Positions 1 to 10,490 of a stretch of DNA of 64,000 nt are shown here, piece after piece. The position numbers and the translations under genes are program-made. Under the pieces are notes generated by a model. It had not been told where the DNA came from. It did not search any database and saw nothing but the letters and a program-made list of their open reading frames with translations. Where the stretch lies: NCBI RefSeq assembly GCF_002797755.1, contig NZ_PGFI01000011.1, forward strand, positions 62,001 to 126,000, in the 5' to 3' direction. The stretch's first letter is position 1; every line of letters begins with the position of its first letter. This DNA comes from Brevirhabdus pacifica (lineage in GTDB: Bacteria; Pseudomonadota; Alphaproteobacteria; Rhodobacterales; Rhodobacteraceae).

Positions 1-680
1 TACTGAGGCAGTTCGAGATGCAGGGCGTCTATCCGCTGAACGAATCCGTGGCCATCGGGCGATCGCGCGACAAGCTGCGTTCGATGCAGCTTCTGGCGCG
101 GGACGGGATCGGCCTGCCGGTGACGACCTTCGCCCACGATTCCAAGCAGACCGAGGAGGTCGTGCGCCTGGCGGGCGGCGCGCCGTTGGTGGTCAAGCTG
201 CTGGAAGGCACCCAGGGCATCGGCGTCGTCCTGGCCGATACGGACCGTTCGGCCAAGTCGGTGATCGAGGCGTTCCGGGGCGCCAACGTCAACATCCTCG
301 TTCAGGAATTCATCAAGGAAGCCGGCGGCACCGACATCCGCGCGCTGGTGGTCGATGGCAAGGTCGTGGCCGCCATGCAGCGCACCGGCGCCGAGGGGGA
401 GTTCCGCTCGAACCTGCATCGGGGCGGCAGCGCCAAGTCGATCAAGATCAGCCCCGAGGAACGCGCCTGCGCGGTGCGGGCGGCCAAGTCGATGGGGCTG
501 AACGTCTGCGGTGTCGACATGCTGCGCGCCAACCACGGCCCCGTGGTGATGGAGGTCAACTCCTCCCCCGGTCTTGAAGGGGTCGAGAAGGCCACCGGCA
601 TCGACATCGCCGGCAAGATCATCGAGACCATCGAGAAGCGGGCCAAGCCGGGGCGGACCAGAACGAGGGGCCGCGGCTGA
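1..680 (+). CDS. rimK: Ribosomal protein S6--L-glutamate ligase RimK (5' truncated)
   Basis: C-terminal part of the ATP-grasp ligase that adds glutamate residues to the C terminus of ribosomal protein S6. The frame is open from the first base; the residues before the first ATG (LRQFE at positions 3-17) continue the RimK family sequence, so that ATG is internal and the true start lies upstream of the window. Visible family blocks include [26 protein letters not shown], the RSNLHRGG segment and the metal/ATP-binding [12 protein letters not shown] near the end. The stop overlaps the next start (TGATG), so the two genes are probably translated together. In related bacteria a RimB-type Asp protease gene often precedes it, but that is outside this window. 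Confidence 0.95.
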   Translation, partial: LRQFEMQGVYPLNESVAIGRSRDKLRSMQLLARDGIGLPVTTFAHDSKQTEEVVRLAGGAPLVVKLLEGTQGIGVVLADTDRSAKSVIEAFRGANVNILVQEFIKEAGGTDIRALVVDGKVVAAMQRTGAEGEFRSNLHRGGSAKSIKISPEERACAVRAAKSMGLNVCGVDMLRANHGPVVMEVNSSPGLEGVEKATGIDIAGKIIETIEKRAKPGRTRTRGRG

Positions 681-1723
681 TGCCATCGCGGTTACCGCTG
701 GAGCTGGGGGGCAAGACCGTCGCCCCTGGCGAGCGCATGACGATCGACATCCCCGTCAGCGTGATGAGCGACCACACCCCCGTGGCCCTGTCGGTGCATG
801 CGCTGCATGGCAAGCAGCCGGGGCCGACCCTGTTCGTCAGCGCCGCCGTTCATGGCGACGAGATCATCGGGGTCGAGATCGTGCGCCGCCTGCTGCGCGC
901 CCCCCAGCTTTCGCGACTGCGCGGCACGCTGCTGGCCATTCCCATCGTCAATACCTTCGGCTTCCTGTTGCACTCGCGCTACCTGCCCGACCGGCGTGAC
1001 CTGAACCGCTGTTTCCCCGGCAGCGCGCGCGGCTCGCTCGCCGCGCGGCTGGCGCAGAAATTCCTGACCGAGGTGGTCAGCCGCTCGGATTTCGGGATCG
1101 ACCTGCACAGCGCGGCCATCCACCGCGAGAACCTGCCCCAGGTGCGGATCTCGCCCGGCCGGCCACGGCTGCCGGCCTTTGCCAAGGCCTTCGGCGCGCC
1201 GGTGGTCCTGACCTCGCCGTTGCGGGACGGATCGCTGCGCGGGGCCGCCGCCGAGATCGGCGTCGACATGCTGCTTTACGAGGCGGGCGAGGGGTTGCGT
1301 TTCGACGAGGCGGCGGTGCGGGCCGGTGTCTCGGGCATCCTGCGTGTGATGCGGGAGCTTGAGATGATCCCCGCCAAGGGTGTGTCAAAGCCCCGGGTCG
1401 CGCCCGTGATGTGCAGCGGCTCAAGCTGGACCCGCGCGCCCGTGGGCGGCCTTTTCCGGGCCTTCCGCTCGACCGGGGAAACGGTCGTCGCGGGCGATGT
1501 GATGGGGGTTGTCTCGGACCCGTTCGGCGACATCGACACCGAGGTGCGGGCGGCCTCTTCGGGGGTGGTGGTGGGTCGCGCGACCTTCCCGGTCGTCAAC
1601 GAGGGCGACGCGCTCTTCCACGTGGCGGCGATCCCCTCGGCCGATGCGGCGGACGCGGCAGTGGACGGGCTGGCCCGTCAGCTGACCGAGGATCCGATGT
1701 TCGATGAGGATGAGATCATCTAG
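680..1723 (+). CDS. Succinylglutamate desuccinylase/aspartoacylase family protein (M14-like zinc hydrolase)
   Basis: 347 residues. The zinc site of the AstE/AspA family is visible: HGDE at residues 58-61 supplies His and Glu ligands, and DLHS supplies His143. A DLNR motif (substrate binding in the family) lies between them. These enzymes hydrolyse N-acyl amino acids or related amides. The C-terminal ~90 residues resemble the lipoyl/biotinyl-like beta barrel that often follows the catalytic domain. It overlaps rimK by one base, so a role in the same S6 glutamylation/deglutamylation pathway, or in glutamate-derived metabolites, is an inference from context. The exact substrate is unknown. Confidence 0.85.
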   Translation: MPSRLPLELGGKTVAPGERMTIDIPVSVMSDHTPVALSVHALHGKQPGPTLFVSAAVHGDEIIGVEIVRRLLRAPQLSRLRGTLLAIPIVNTFGFLLHSRYLPDRRDLNRCFPGSARGSLAARLAQKFLTEVVSRSDFGIDLHSAAIHRENLPQVRISPGRPRLPAFAKAFGAPVVLTSPLRDGSLRGAAAEIGVDMLLYEAGEGLRFDEAAVRAGVSGILRVMRELEMIPAKGVSKPRVAPVMCSGSSWTRAPVGGLFRAFRSTGETVVAGDVMGVVSDPFGDIDTEVRAASSGVVVGRATFPVVNEGDALFHVAAIPSADAADAAVDGLARQLTEDPMFDEDEII

Positions 1724-1789
1724 CCAGCGCCCGCCGGATATTGGCTATCGTCGTCACGGCCCCGCAGGGCCGTGGCGCAGGCTTGGACG

Positions 1790-2221
1790 TCAGTGGACCA
1801 GCCGGCCCACCTCGGTCACCAGGTCTTCGACCTTGCCCGGCTTGGCGCAGATCTTCACACCCGGAAACAGCTGGGTGATCGCGCTCAGGTCCGAGCGGCC
1901 GGTGTGAAAGAGGAACGGCACGTGCCGCTCCGCCAGGATCTTCGCCAGGGGAAAGACCTCGTCGCCGTGCAGGTCCACGTCGAGGACGGCGGCGTCGATC
2001 TCTTCCAGCCCCTCGAGGGAGCGGAGCCCCTCGTCCAGGTGGCCCACGGGGCCCAGCAGGATTGCACCTGCCGCGCCGAAGGCTGTCTCGATATCCAGCG
2101 CAACCAGCATCTCGTCCTCTGCCACGAAGATGCGCTTGGCGCGGAGCGAGGGCTTTTGCGGGGTTGCGATTTCACAGGGGCGAGACCCCCGGGATCCCGC
2201 AATATTCGCGTAGCTCTTCAT
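1790..2221 (-). CDS. Single-domain response regulator (receiver only)
   Basis: 143 residues from the second in-frame ATG, chosen because GGAGAG lies seven bases upstream; an ATG at 2236 would add five residues with no clear ribosome site. The receiver fold is recognisable: the acidic pair in VAEDE (Glu35/Asp36), phosphoacceptor Asp81 in AAVLDVDL, Thr107 in FHTG and Lys127 in CAKPG. There is no output domain, so it probably acts by protein contact or as a phosphate shuttle. It stands alone, convergent with the rimK pair. Receivers of this type in alphaproteobacteria often work with HWE/HisKA_2 kinases, such as the one at 34.3 kb, but no direct link is visible. Confidence 0.82.
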   Translation of the reverse strand: MKSYANIAGSRGSRPCEIATPQKPSLRAKRIFVAEDEMLVALDIETAFGAAGAILLGPVGHLDEGLRSLEGLEEIDAAVLDVDLHGDEVFPLAKILAERHVPFLFHTGRSDLSAITQLFPGVKICAKPGKVEDLVTEVGRLVH

Positions 2222-2388
2222 TTGTCTGCTCTCCATATGCCCCGAGGCTCAACCCCCCTCACTAGGAGGATGGTTCCAATGCTTCGGTTCGGTCGCACTT
2301 TCGTGATGTATTAATGTCACCGGGCAGTGGCAGCCGGTGGCGAGCGGGACGGGGCTGGTTGCCCTTCTGTCGGCGGCACAATGCAAAA

Positions 2389-2413
2389 GGCCCCGGCTTG
2401 TTCCGCCGGGGCC
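2389..2413 (-). terminator. Rho-independent terminator downstream of pnp
   Basis: Perfect 9-bp inverted repeat GGCCCCGGC/GCCGGGGCC with a 7-base loop. On the minus strand it is followed by TTTTGCATTG; on the plus strand by a T-rich stretch about five bases further on. It lies about 35 bases beyond the pnp stop codon. Confidence 0.85.
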
Positions 2414-2449
2414 TCGCATTTTTTCAGGTTACGTGGGGTCGCGAAGGGC

Positions 2450-4585
<2,136 letters not shown>

Positions 4586-4829
4586 CTCGTATCCTGTCTG
4601 GGGCGCGTCCGGCGTTCCGGTCGCCCCGATTGAATGGCGGCCCCATTGCCGCCGCCCCTGTATCGTTTCCATGCGCCGGGGCCAGGCGTCACGTCGCAGA
4701 TGCGAGGCCCTTACAGCAAAACGCTCCGCGTGGCCATGGGCACGATTCCCCCTGGCGATCATTTCCCGGAGAGCGCTGGCGGGCCTCGGGGCGGCACTGC
4801 CCGCGGTCGATCCGGTCGCAGCAAAGAAA

Positions 4830-4852
4830 AAGGCCGCCCCGAAGGCGGCCTT
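4830..4852 (-). terminator. Rho-independent terminator/attenuator between rpsO and pnp
   Basis: Stem AAGGCCGCC/GGCGGCCTT with a 5-base loop, followed on the minus strand by TTTTTCTTTGC. It lies 28 bases beyond the rpsO stop. It would end most rpsO transcripts; the remaining 240 bases before pnp may hold a separate pnp promoter or an RNase-processed leader, as known for enterobacterial rpsO-pnp. Confidence 0.85.
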
Positions 4853-4879
4853 TCCTGATTGGTGTCTCTGCGGCTGAAA

Positions 4880-5149
4880 TCAGCGGCGCAGGCCCAGGCG
4901 CTTGATGAGGTCCTGGTAACGGGCCTCGTCCTTGGCGCGGGTGTAGTCCAGCAGCTTGCGGCGCTGGGCGACCATCTTCAGAAGACCACGGCGGCCGTGG
5001 TTGTCCTTCTTGTGGGTCTTGAAATGCTCGGTCAGGGTGGCGATGCGGCTGGACAGGATGGCAACCTGGACTTCGGGCGAACCGGTGTCGCCTTCCTTGG
5101 TTGCGAATTCCTTCATCAGGCGCTGCTTGTCTTCGACGGTGATCGACAT
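4880..5149 (-). CDS. rpsO: 30S ribosomal protein S15
   Basis: 89 residues, standard for S15, which binds the central domain of 16S rRNA early in 30S assembly. Conserved blocks are [24 protein letters not shown], and [17 protein letters not shown]. The start MSITVEDKQ has AGGAG seven to eight bases upstream. It is followed by a terminator and pnp. In other alphaproteobacteria truB normally lies just upstream; here truB is about 1.8 kb away, separated by a DUF1643 gene and an opposite-strand RTX gene. Confidence 0.98.
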   Translation of the reverse strand: MSITVEDKQRLMKEFATKEGDTGSPEVQVAILSSRIATLTEHFKTHKKDNHGRRGLLKMVAQRRKLLDYTRAKDEARYQDLIKRLGLRR

Positions 5150-5512
5150 CGGGGTCTCCTTCGAGGTTGAGTGGATGGCGCAGGCCGGGATGTCGTCCAG
5201 CACAGGCCCTTGGAGGCACCTCCCGGAATCGGGGGATGGGCGCGTATAGGAGAATTCCTTGACGATGGAAAGGTGATTCCCGCAAGAGGCCGGATCGGTG
5301 CGGCCTTCCTGTCCGATTGTGGCCTAACCTTGTCCCTTCGTCCTCAGTCCTGCCTTACCATCTGCCATGCCCCTGAGATTGTTCGCGAACGCGCGACAAT
5401 CAGGGGGGAAAACTTGCCAGACGCCACGAGACAGAGTCATTGTTGATTAACCAACGGGTGGGGGCCCGATGGCGTCGCGGGCCAGAAGGCGCGTGGACGC
5501 GGAGGGTTGAAA
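5150..5512. other. Intergenic region between divergent rpsO and the RTX gene
   Basis: No convincing gene or RNA was found in these 363 bases. A TATACG at about 5231-5236 read on the minus strand could be a -10 element for rpsO with a weak -35 (TTTCCA) 17 bases upstream. The distal part (about 5395-5460) is less GC-rich than its surroundings. Confidence 0.4.
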
Positions 5513-6334
5513 ATGTTCGCAGCGGGAAGCTTTCTGCTGATGATGACCATGGGCATGGTGCTCGACATCTTTGGCAACGAGGATGACGAGGCGCAGTCCG
5601 GGCATGATGATTCCGACAACCTCCGTGATCACGGCACGGGCGAGGGCGCTCAGGCCCATTCGATGATGGCCGACGACCCCGACGCGGGCGCCGGCACCGT
5701 CGAGGGCGGGGCCTCCATGGCCACCATCCTCGAATTTGCCGCCTATGCATCGGAGGCCGAGGCCGGTTCGGCCGAGCTTCCCGACGCGTTCGATGGCGCG
5801 ATGACGGGCACCGACGGCGCCGATGTCCTGCGCATGGACGGCGGGTCAAGCTCGTTCGGGCAGGTCAGCTACCTGGCAGGGCTGGGCGGCGATGACGTGC
5901 TGGAGGGCAGCGCGGGCATGGATGTCCTGTTCGGCGGCGGCGGGGATGATGAGCTCAGCGGCGGCGCCGGCAACGACGTGCTGGTCGGCGGCGACGGTGC
6001 CGATTTGCTGAACGGCGGCGAGGATGACGACTGGATCTATGCCGGCCAGAACGACACGGCCACCGGCGGCGAAGGCGCAGACACCTTCATCCTGGGAAGC
6101 TGGTACGCCGAACCCGGGGAGCCGGCCCATGTCACCGACTATGATGATCAGGAAGACCAGATCGTCGTCGTCTACGATCCCGAAACAGGCCCGCCGCCCG
6201 AGATCACGGTCCAGACCGACCCCGACACCGGCGTCTCCCACATCTACGGCGACGGCGCGGAGCTCGCGCAAGTGGATGGTCCCACCGAGGCCGAGGATAT
6301 CGTTGTCTTTGCCCAGGCCCTCGACGCGTTCTAG
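5513..6334 (+). CDS. RTX (hemolysin-type) calcium-binding repeat protein
   Basis: 273 residues. The ATG at 5513 is preferred over an upstream in-frame TTG at 5507 because GGAGGG lies six bases upstream of it. The N terminus is hydrophobic (MFAAGSFLLMMTMGMVL), followed by an acidic, Asp/Gly-rich stretch. The middle (about residues 120-185) has tandem GGxGxDxLx nonapeptides such as GGGGDDELS, GGAGNDVLV and GGDGADLLN, which form a calcium-binding beta roll. The C-terminal part resembles the non-catalytic end of other short RTX proteins of Rhodobacteraceae. Such proteins are often exported by type I secretion; no transporter is adjacent. Function unknown. It sits on the opposite strand inside the otherwise minus-strand rbfA-truB-rpsO-pnp block. 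Confidence 0.85.
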   Translation: MFAAGSFLLMMTMGMVLDIFGNEDDEAQSGHDDSDNLRDHGTGEGAQAHSMMADDPDAGAGTVEGGASMATILEFAAYASEAEAGSAELPDAFDGAMTGTDGADVLRMDGGSSSFGQVSYLAGLGGDDVLEGSAGMDVLFGGGGDDELSGGAGNDVLVGGDGADLLNGGEDDDWIYAGQNDTATGGEGADTFILGSWYAEPGEPAHVTDYDDQEDQIVVVYDPETGPPPEITVQTDPDTGVSHIYGDGAELAQVDGPTEAEDIVVFAQALDAF

Positions 6335-6392
6335 GGCCCGGCGCCGCGCCAGCAGGTCGCTGCGTTCCAACTGCCGTCCCGGCAGGTCGCCG

Positions 6393-6899
6393 TCAGTCCC
6401 AGGGCTGCGGCGTCGTTTCGTAGGAAATGTAAAGCGGGTGGCGCGGGTGGCCGGCCTTGGACAGTCCCAGGTGCCGCACCGGCTTACCGCAACCCCTCAG
6501 AAGCCGCTCGACCTCGGGGCCACGCTCCAGGTGGGCGCCGTGGGTGCCCCAGGCGGCGATCACCTCGTCTGCCCAGGCACAGCCCTCACGGATGGCCTCG
6601 TCATTGGCGGGGCCCACCGGATCCTCGGCCCGGCGCATGGCGCGCGGGTCGGTATCGCGCCAGGCGAAGATGTTGCCGACACGGAACGCCCCGAAGCCCA
6701 GCGCCCGCGCCCGCCGCTCGCACCGTTCGACCGTGGGGTCGTTCTGGACCTCGGTCGCGGTCGAGGGGTTCAGCATCACGAAGAACACCTTCGGCCCCGC
6801 CGGATCCCAGACCCGGGTCAGCGAATAGCGGTATCGTTCGCAAGGCGAATAGACGGCGGTCGAGGGCGCGTCGCCCTTCTGGTGGCTGCGGATGATCAT
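6393..6899 (-). CDS. DUF1643 domain-containing protein
   Basis: 168 residues from MIIRSHQKGD; the frame stays open upstream, but homologous sequence begins only there. The family signature VFFVMLNPSTATEVQNDPTVERC followed by GNIFAWRDTDP is clear, as is the ITAAWG-like VIAAWGTHG block. The biochemical role of DUF1643 proteins is not established. It lies 56 bases downstream of truB on the same strand and may be cotranscribed with it. Confidence 0.85.
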   Translation of the reverse strand: MIIRSHQKGDAPSTAVYSPCERYRYSLTRVWDPAGPKVFFVMLNPSTATEVQNDPTVERCERRARALGFGAFRVGNIFAWRDTDPRAMRRAEDPVGPANDEAIREGCAWADEVIAAWGTHGAHLERGPEVERLLRGCGKPVRHLGLSKAGHPRHPLYISYETTPQPWD

Positions 6900-6955
6900 G
6901 GGGTGGTTGTCGCCAATGGGCCGGGGCTTGGCAAGCGGGCAGCGCGCCCGCCCGC

Positions 6956-7861
6956 TCAGCCGACGAAGACGCGGCTGGGGTGCAGCTCTCCGGCGCGGTA
7001 GGTGCCGACGGCGATGGCGCGCCCCTCGAACGAGGCCCATGCCTCGTCGCCATACTCGGCGTCCGAGGTCAGGACCATGCCCGGATTGCCGTTGCGCAGG
7101 CGCGTCGCACCCTCGGCAGTGGTAGGCAATTCCGGCAGGTCGGCTAGGCCCAGTTCCAGCGGCAGCAGGTGGTCGTCCAGCGCGGGCGTGCGCGCCAGTT
7201 CCTCGACCTGGTCCATGCTCAGGCCGTCCTCGGCATCGAAGGGGCCGGACCAGGTTCGGCGCAGCTCGCGGACGTGGCCGCCGCAACCCAGCGCCTGGCC
7301 CAGGTCCCGTGCGATCGACCGGACATAGCCGCCCTTGCCGCAGACCATCTCGAGGGTGACGTGATCTGCATCGGGCCGCTCGACCAAACTCAGCTCCTCG
7401 ACCCAAAGGGGGCGGGCGGCCAGCTCCAGCTCCTCGCCGCCGCGGGCAAGGGCATAGGCCCTCTCGCCGTCGACCTTCACGGCCGAGAACTGGGGCGGGA
7501 CCTGCATGATATGGCCGCGAAAGGCGGGCAGGGCAGCGTCGATCTCGGCGTCGCTGGGGCGCAGGTCGCTTTCGGCGATGACCTCGCCCTCGGCGTCGTC
7601 GGTGTTGGTGGTCTGGCCCAGACGCACGGTGAAGCGATAGGCCTTGAGCGCATCGGTCACGTAGGGAACGGTCTTGGTCGCCTCGCCCAACGCCACGGCC
7701 AGCACTCCGGTCGCCTCGGGGTCCAAGGTGCCGGCATGGCCGGCCTTCTTGGCATCAAAGGCCCAGCGCAGCTTGTTCACCACGGCGGTCGAGCTGATGC
7801 CGGCGGGCTTGTCGATCACCACCCAGCCCGAAATGTCGCGTCCCTTGCGTCTGCGGCCCAT
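6956..7861 (-). CDS. truB: tRNA pseudouridine(55) synthase TruB
   Basis: 301 residues. It makes pseudouridine-55 in the T-loop of tRNAs. The catalytic motif [14 protein letters not shown] carries the active-site Asp. The N-terminal [13 protein letters not shown] and the [12 protein letters not shown] and [12 protein letters not shown] blocks are typical. The start MGRRRKG is chosen by homology; 24 further codons upstream are open. It belongs to a minus-strand group with rbfA and a phosphodiester-glycosidase-like gene, consistent with a ribosome/tRNA maturation cluster. Confidence 0.96.
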   Translation of the reverse strand: MGRRRKGRDISGWVVIDKPAGISSTAVVNKLRWAFDAKKAGHAGTLDPEATGVLAVALGEATKTVPYVTDALKAYRFTVRLGQTTNTDDAEGEVIAESDLRPSDAEIDAALPAFRGHIMQVPPQFSAVKVDGERAYALARGGEELELAARPLWVEELSLVERPDADHVTLEMVCGKGGYVRSIARDLGQALGCGGHVRELRRTWSGPFDAEDGLSMDQVEELARTPALDDHLLPLELGLADLPELPTTAEGATRLRNGNPGMVLTSDAEYGDEAWASFEGRAIAVGTYRAGELHPSRVFVG

Positions 7862-7966
7862 GTGTCCAGATCCATCTGCTTGCGGAAGATTGCGAAAGAC
7901 CGGCCTGCTACCCAAAGCGGGGGCGCGGGTCAATGCGAACCCGCCTGTTTGAGGTCCGGCAGGCCG

Positions 7967-8746
7967 TCAGTCGGAGGCGGCGGTTTCCTGGCCTGCCTGC
8001 TCAACCACGCCGACGATCGGCCCCATCTCGGGGCCCAGATCATAGCGACCCATCGAGGGCGCATAGAGGCGCGAGACGTTGCCGTCGATGTAAAGCGCGT
8101 TGGGCGTTCCCAGCTCGTCCCGGAAGAGGCGGGCGAACTGGTGAAAATTGACCGAGCTGTCGGACATGACGAAGACGGCGCGGCGCCCGTCGGGGCTGAC
8201 GCCGACGCCGTTGCGGATCAGGCGCGAGCTGCTGTCGCGGTTGAACTTGGGATGAAGCTTTCCCTCGATCACCAGCATGGGGCCGGATTGCGAGGCCTGG
8301 CGACACTCCAGCGCCGCCTTCTCGAAACGCAGCGTCTCCATCACCCAGGCCCGGGCGTCGCCCAGGCAGAAGACGCCGTTGGGCAGCATCCCGAAGTTGC
8401 CGGGGCCGGGGTTGGTGATAAGGCGCATGCGCTCGTCACCATCCACGACCAGGTGCCCCACGGGGGCACGGTTGGTGTGATACATCCCGCCGTTCATGGC
8501 GAAGGCCAGACGCTTGTCGTCTTCGGCCAGGGCCTCGTCCAGGCGGTCGAACTGACCCCATGGGCGCCCATCGGCGTCGGTCTGGAAAAGGCGCAGGTCC
8601 TCTTCCGGCAGGGCCACCTCGCAGACCGAGAATCGCACCCCCTCGAAATTGCGCTTGCCGCATTCGACGGCGCCGGCGGGCAGGGCGCCCAGCATCGGCA
8701 GCAGAAGGGCAAGCAGGGCAAGGGCTGTGCGGATCCGGACGCTCAT
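7967..8746 (-). CDS. Phosphodiester glycosidase family protein (NAGPA/DUF2233), exported
   Basis: 259 residues with a signal peptide (MSVRIRTALALLALLLPMLGALPAGA, cut near residue 26). The mature part has the DUF2233 pattern: AFAMNGGMYH, PGNFGMLPNGVF, GPMLVIEGKLHPKF, and YIDGNVSRLYAP. The fold is shared with the mammalian GlcNAc-1-phosphodiester glycosidase, but bacterial substrates are mostly unknown and probably lie in the envelope or periplasm. The start is four bases beyond the rbfA stop, so it is likely cotranscribed with rbfA and truB. Confidence 0.85.
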   Translation of the reverse strand: MSVRIRTALALLALLLPMLGALPAGAVECGKRNFEGVRFSVCEVALPEEDLRLFQTDADGRPWGQFDRLDEALAEDDKRLAFAMNGGMYHTNRAPVGHLVVDGDERMRLITNPGPGNFGMLPNGVFCLGDARAWVMETLRFEKAALECRQASQSGPMLVIEGKLHPKFNRDSSSRLIRNGVGVSPDGRRAVFVMSDSSVNFHQFARLFRDELGTPNALYIDGNVSRLYAPSMGRYDLGPEMGPIVGVVEQAGQETAASD

Positions 8747-8750
8747 CGTC

Positions 8751-9227
8751 TCAATCCTCCTGCCGGGTCCCGTCGGGAGTGTCCGACCCGGCAATATCGT
8801 CGTAGCCATCTTCGCCCTGATCGTCTTCATCGGCGCGGGCCACGTCGCGCCGGACCTTGTCGTCTTCCAGCAGGCGACGGGTGTCGTCCATACGGTCGAA
8901 GGTCTCGTCGATGCGGAACCGCAGCTCGGGCGCGTATTTCAGGGTCAGGTTCTTGGCGACCTGGTGGCGCAGCTCGTGGCGGTTGTTGCGCAGGGCAAGA
9001 AGGGCCTCCTCGCGGCCCTGGCCGCCCAGGGGCAACACGAAGGCAGTCGCCACCTTCAGGTCCGGCGATGTGCGGACCTCGCCCACGGTGATGGACATGC
9101 GGTTCAAGTCCGGATCGTGGATATCGCCACGGTTCAGGACATCGGCCAGCGTGCGCCGGATAAGTTCGCCCACGCGCAGCTGACGCTGTGAGGGACCTTC
9201 ATCGCTGTTGAAACGTTTTTTCGCCAT
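8751..9227 (-). CDS. rbfA: 30S ribosome-binding factor RbfA
   Basis: 158 residues. RbfA helps the late maturation of 16S rRNA in the 30S subunit. The core block [19 protein letters not shown], the [15 protein letters not shown] segment and the [15 protein letters not shown] end match the family. An acidic C-terminal extension ([12 protein letters not shown]) is common in Rhodobacteraceae. The MAKKRF start is chosen by homology; MSAF four codons upstream is possible. First gene of the group with the DUF2233 gene and truB; divergent from dapB. Confidence 0.94.
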   Translation of the reverse strand: MAKKRFNSDEGPSQRQLRVGELIRRTLADVLNRGDIHDPDLNRMSITVGEVRTSPDLKVATAFVLPLGGQGREEALLALRNNRHELRHQVAKNLTLKYAPELRFRIDETFDRMDDTRRLLEDDKVRRDVARADEDDQGEDGYDDIAGSDTPDGTRQED

Positions 9228-9326
9228 GAACGCCGACATAATCCGCATTCGCCCGGCAGGCAACCGAGCCTTTGCCAAGGGCGGGCGCATTGGCTAAACG
9301 GAACCGAACCAAGCAGGAGTGCCGAA

Positions 9327-10145
9327 ATGAGCGAATTGCCGGGAATCGTCGTGACAGGGGCGTCGGGCCGCATGGGCCAGATGCTGATCCGGATCATCCG
9401 GGAAAGCGACCGGGCAAGGCTTGTCGGTGCGATCGAGCGGTCGGGACATGAATGGGTCGGCCAGGACGTGGGCCGGGCCATGGGCGGCGCCGATTGCGGC
9501 GTCATCGTCACCGACGAACCGCTCGAGGCTTTTGCCAAGGCGCAGGCGGTGATCGACTTCACCGCCCCCGAAGCGACGCTGGAATTCGCGAAACTGGCGG
9601 CGCAGGCCCGGGCCGTGCACGTGATCGGTACCACCGGCATGAGCGATGAGCAGATTGCCAAGCTCGAACCCGCCGCGCGCCACGCGCCCATCGTGCGCGC
9701 CGGCAACATGAGCCTGGGCGTCAACCTGCTGACCCAGTTGACCCGGCAGGTCGCCGCCGCCCTGGGCGAGGAATTCGATATCGAGGTGATCGAGGCCCAT
9801 CACCGCCACAAGGTCGATGCCCCCTCGGGCACCGCATTGATGCTGGGCGAGGCCGCCGCCGAAGGGCGGGGCGTCGCGCTTGAAGATGTCTCGGACCGGG
9901 GGCGCGACGGGATCACCGGCGCGCGCAAGCCGGGCGATATCGGCTTTGTTGCCGTCCGCGGCGGGGACATCGTGGGCGAACACGACGTGCTTTTCGCGGG
10001 CGAGGGGGAGCGGATCATCCTGCGCCACGTGGCCACCGACCGGGCGATCTTTGCCCGGGGCGCACTGCGCGCGGCACTCTGGGGTCAGGACAAGGGCCCG
10101 GGGCAGTATGACATGATCGACGTGCTGGGCCTGCGCCGCGACTGA
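9327..10145 (+). CDS. dapB: 4-hydroxy-tetrahydrodipicolinate reductase
   Basis: 272 residues. Catalyses the NAD(P)H-dependent reduction in the diaminopimelate/lysine pathway. The dinucleotide-binding GASGRMGQ motif is at the N terminus. The catalytic block [16 protein letters not shown] contains the His and Lys residues of the active site, and [14 protein letters not shown] lies near the end. AGGAG is placed nine bases before ATG. It is divergent from rbfA and appears monocistronic. Confidence 0.97.
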   Translation: MSELPGIVVTGASGRMGQMLIRIIRESDRARLVGAIERSGHEWVGQDVGRAMGGADCGVIVTDEPLEAFAKAQAVIDFTAPEATLEFAKLAAQARAVHVIGTTGMSDEQIAKLEPAARHAPIVRAGNMSLGVNLLTQLTRQVAAALGEEFDIEVIEAHHRHKVDAPSGTALMLGEAAAEGRGVALEDVSDRGRDGITGARKPGDIGFVAVRGGDIVGEHDVLFAGEGERIILRHVATDRAIFARGALRAALWGQDKGPGQYDMIDVLGLRRD

Positions 10146-10175
10146 GTTCGCAACCTCGCAAACTCGGCAGCCCGG

Positions 10176-10397
10176 TCAGAAATCGATGGCCAGTCCCTTC
10201 TTTTCCCAGTCGCCGTAGCGCACGGGCTCCGGCCCTTCGCGGCCCCCCAGTTCGACCGGCCGGTCCTTTTCGCCGGCCTCTGCCAGACGGCGGCGTTCCT
10301 CGGCCTCCGCCAGGGCGCGGCGGGCTGCGGGGGGCAGGTCGCGCGATGCGGCTTCGGAACTGACGTTCTGGCGTTCGGGATGGTCCGGGGTGGTCAT
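10176..10397 (-). CDS. DUF1674/SDHAF4-like succinate dehydrogenase assembly factor
   Basis: 73 residues. The C-terminal signature GREGPEPVRYGDWEKKG followed by the terminal DF defines the DUF1674 (SDHAF4) family. The eukaryotic member promotes assembly of flavinylated SdhA with SdhB; a similar role in the cytoplasm is inferred here. The N-terminal half is charged and rich in Ala/Glu/Arg. The start MTTPDHPERQ is the first ATG consistent with homologues; a much longer open frame upstream is antisense to rsmB. Divergent from rsmB. Confidence 0.85.
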   Translation of the reverse strand: MTTPDHPERQNVSSEAASRDLPPAARRALAEAEERRRLAEAGEKDRPVELGGREGPEPVRYGDWEKKGLAIDF

Positions 10398-10490
10398 GCG
10401 CTTTCCTGACGGTGGCTGCTGCGGTTTCCTTGAGGCCTGGACACAGTTGATATAGGCAAGCGCGATCGCAGGACAACCGGGAAGCATCGC

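Noticed and set aside
18-680. Start of rimK at the first ATG in the window
   Set aside because: The frame is open upstream and the residues before it (LRQFE) are conserved in RimK, so the gene is simply cut by the window edge.
2245-2275. GGAAC on the minus strand upstream of the single-domain receiver
   Set aside because: The nearest GGTT is 18 bases away, outside the allowed spacing, and the spacer is a G run.
4586-4762. N-terminal extension of PNPase by 59 residues
   Set aside because: The extension is Arg/Gly/His rich with no similarity to the family, while [11 protein letters not shown] has an adjacent ribosome site.
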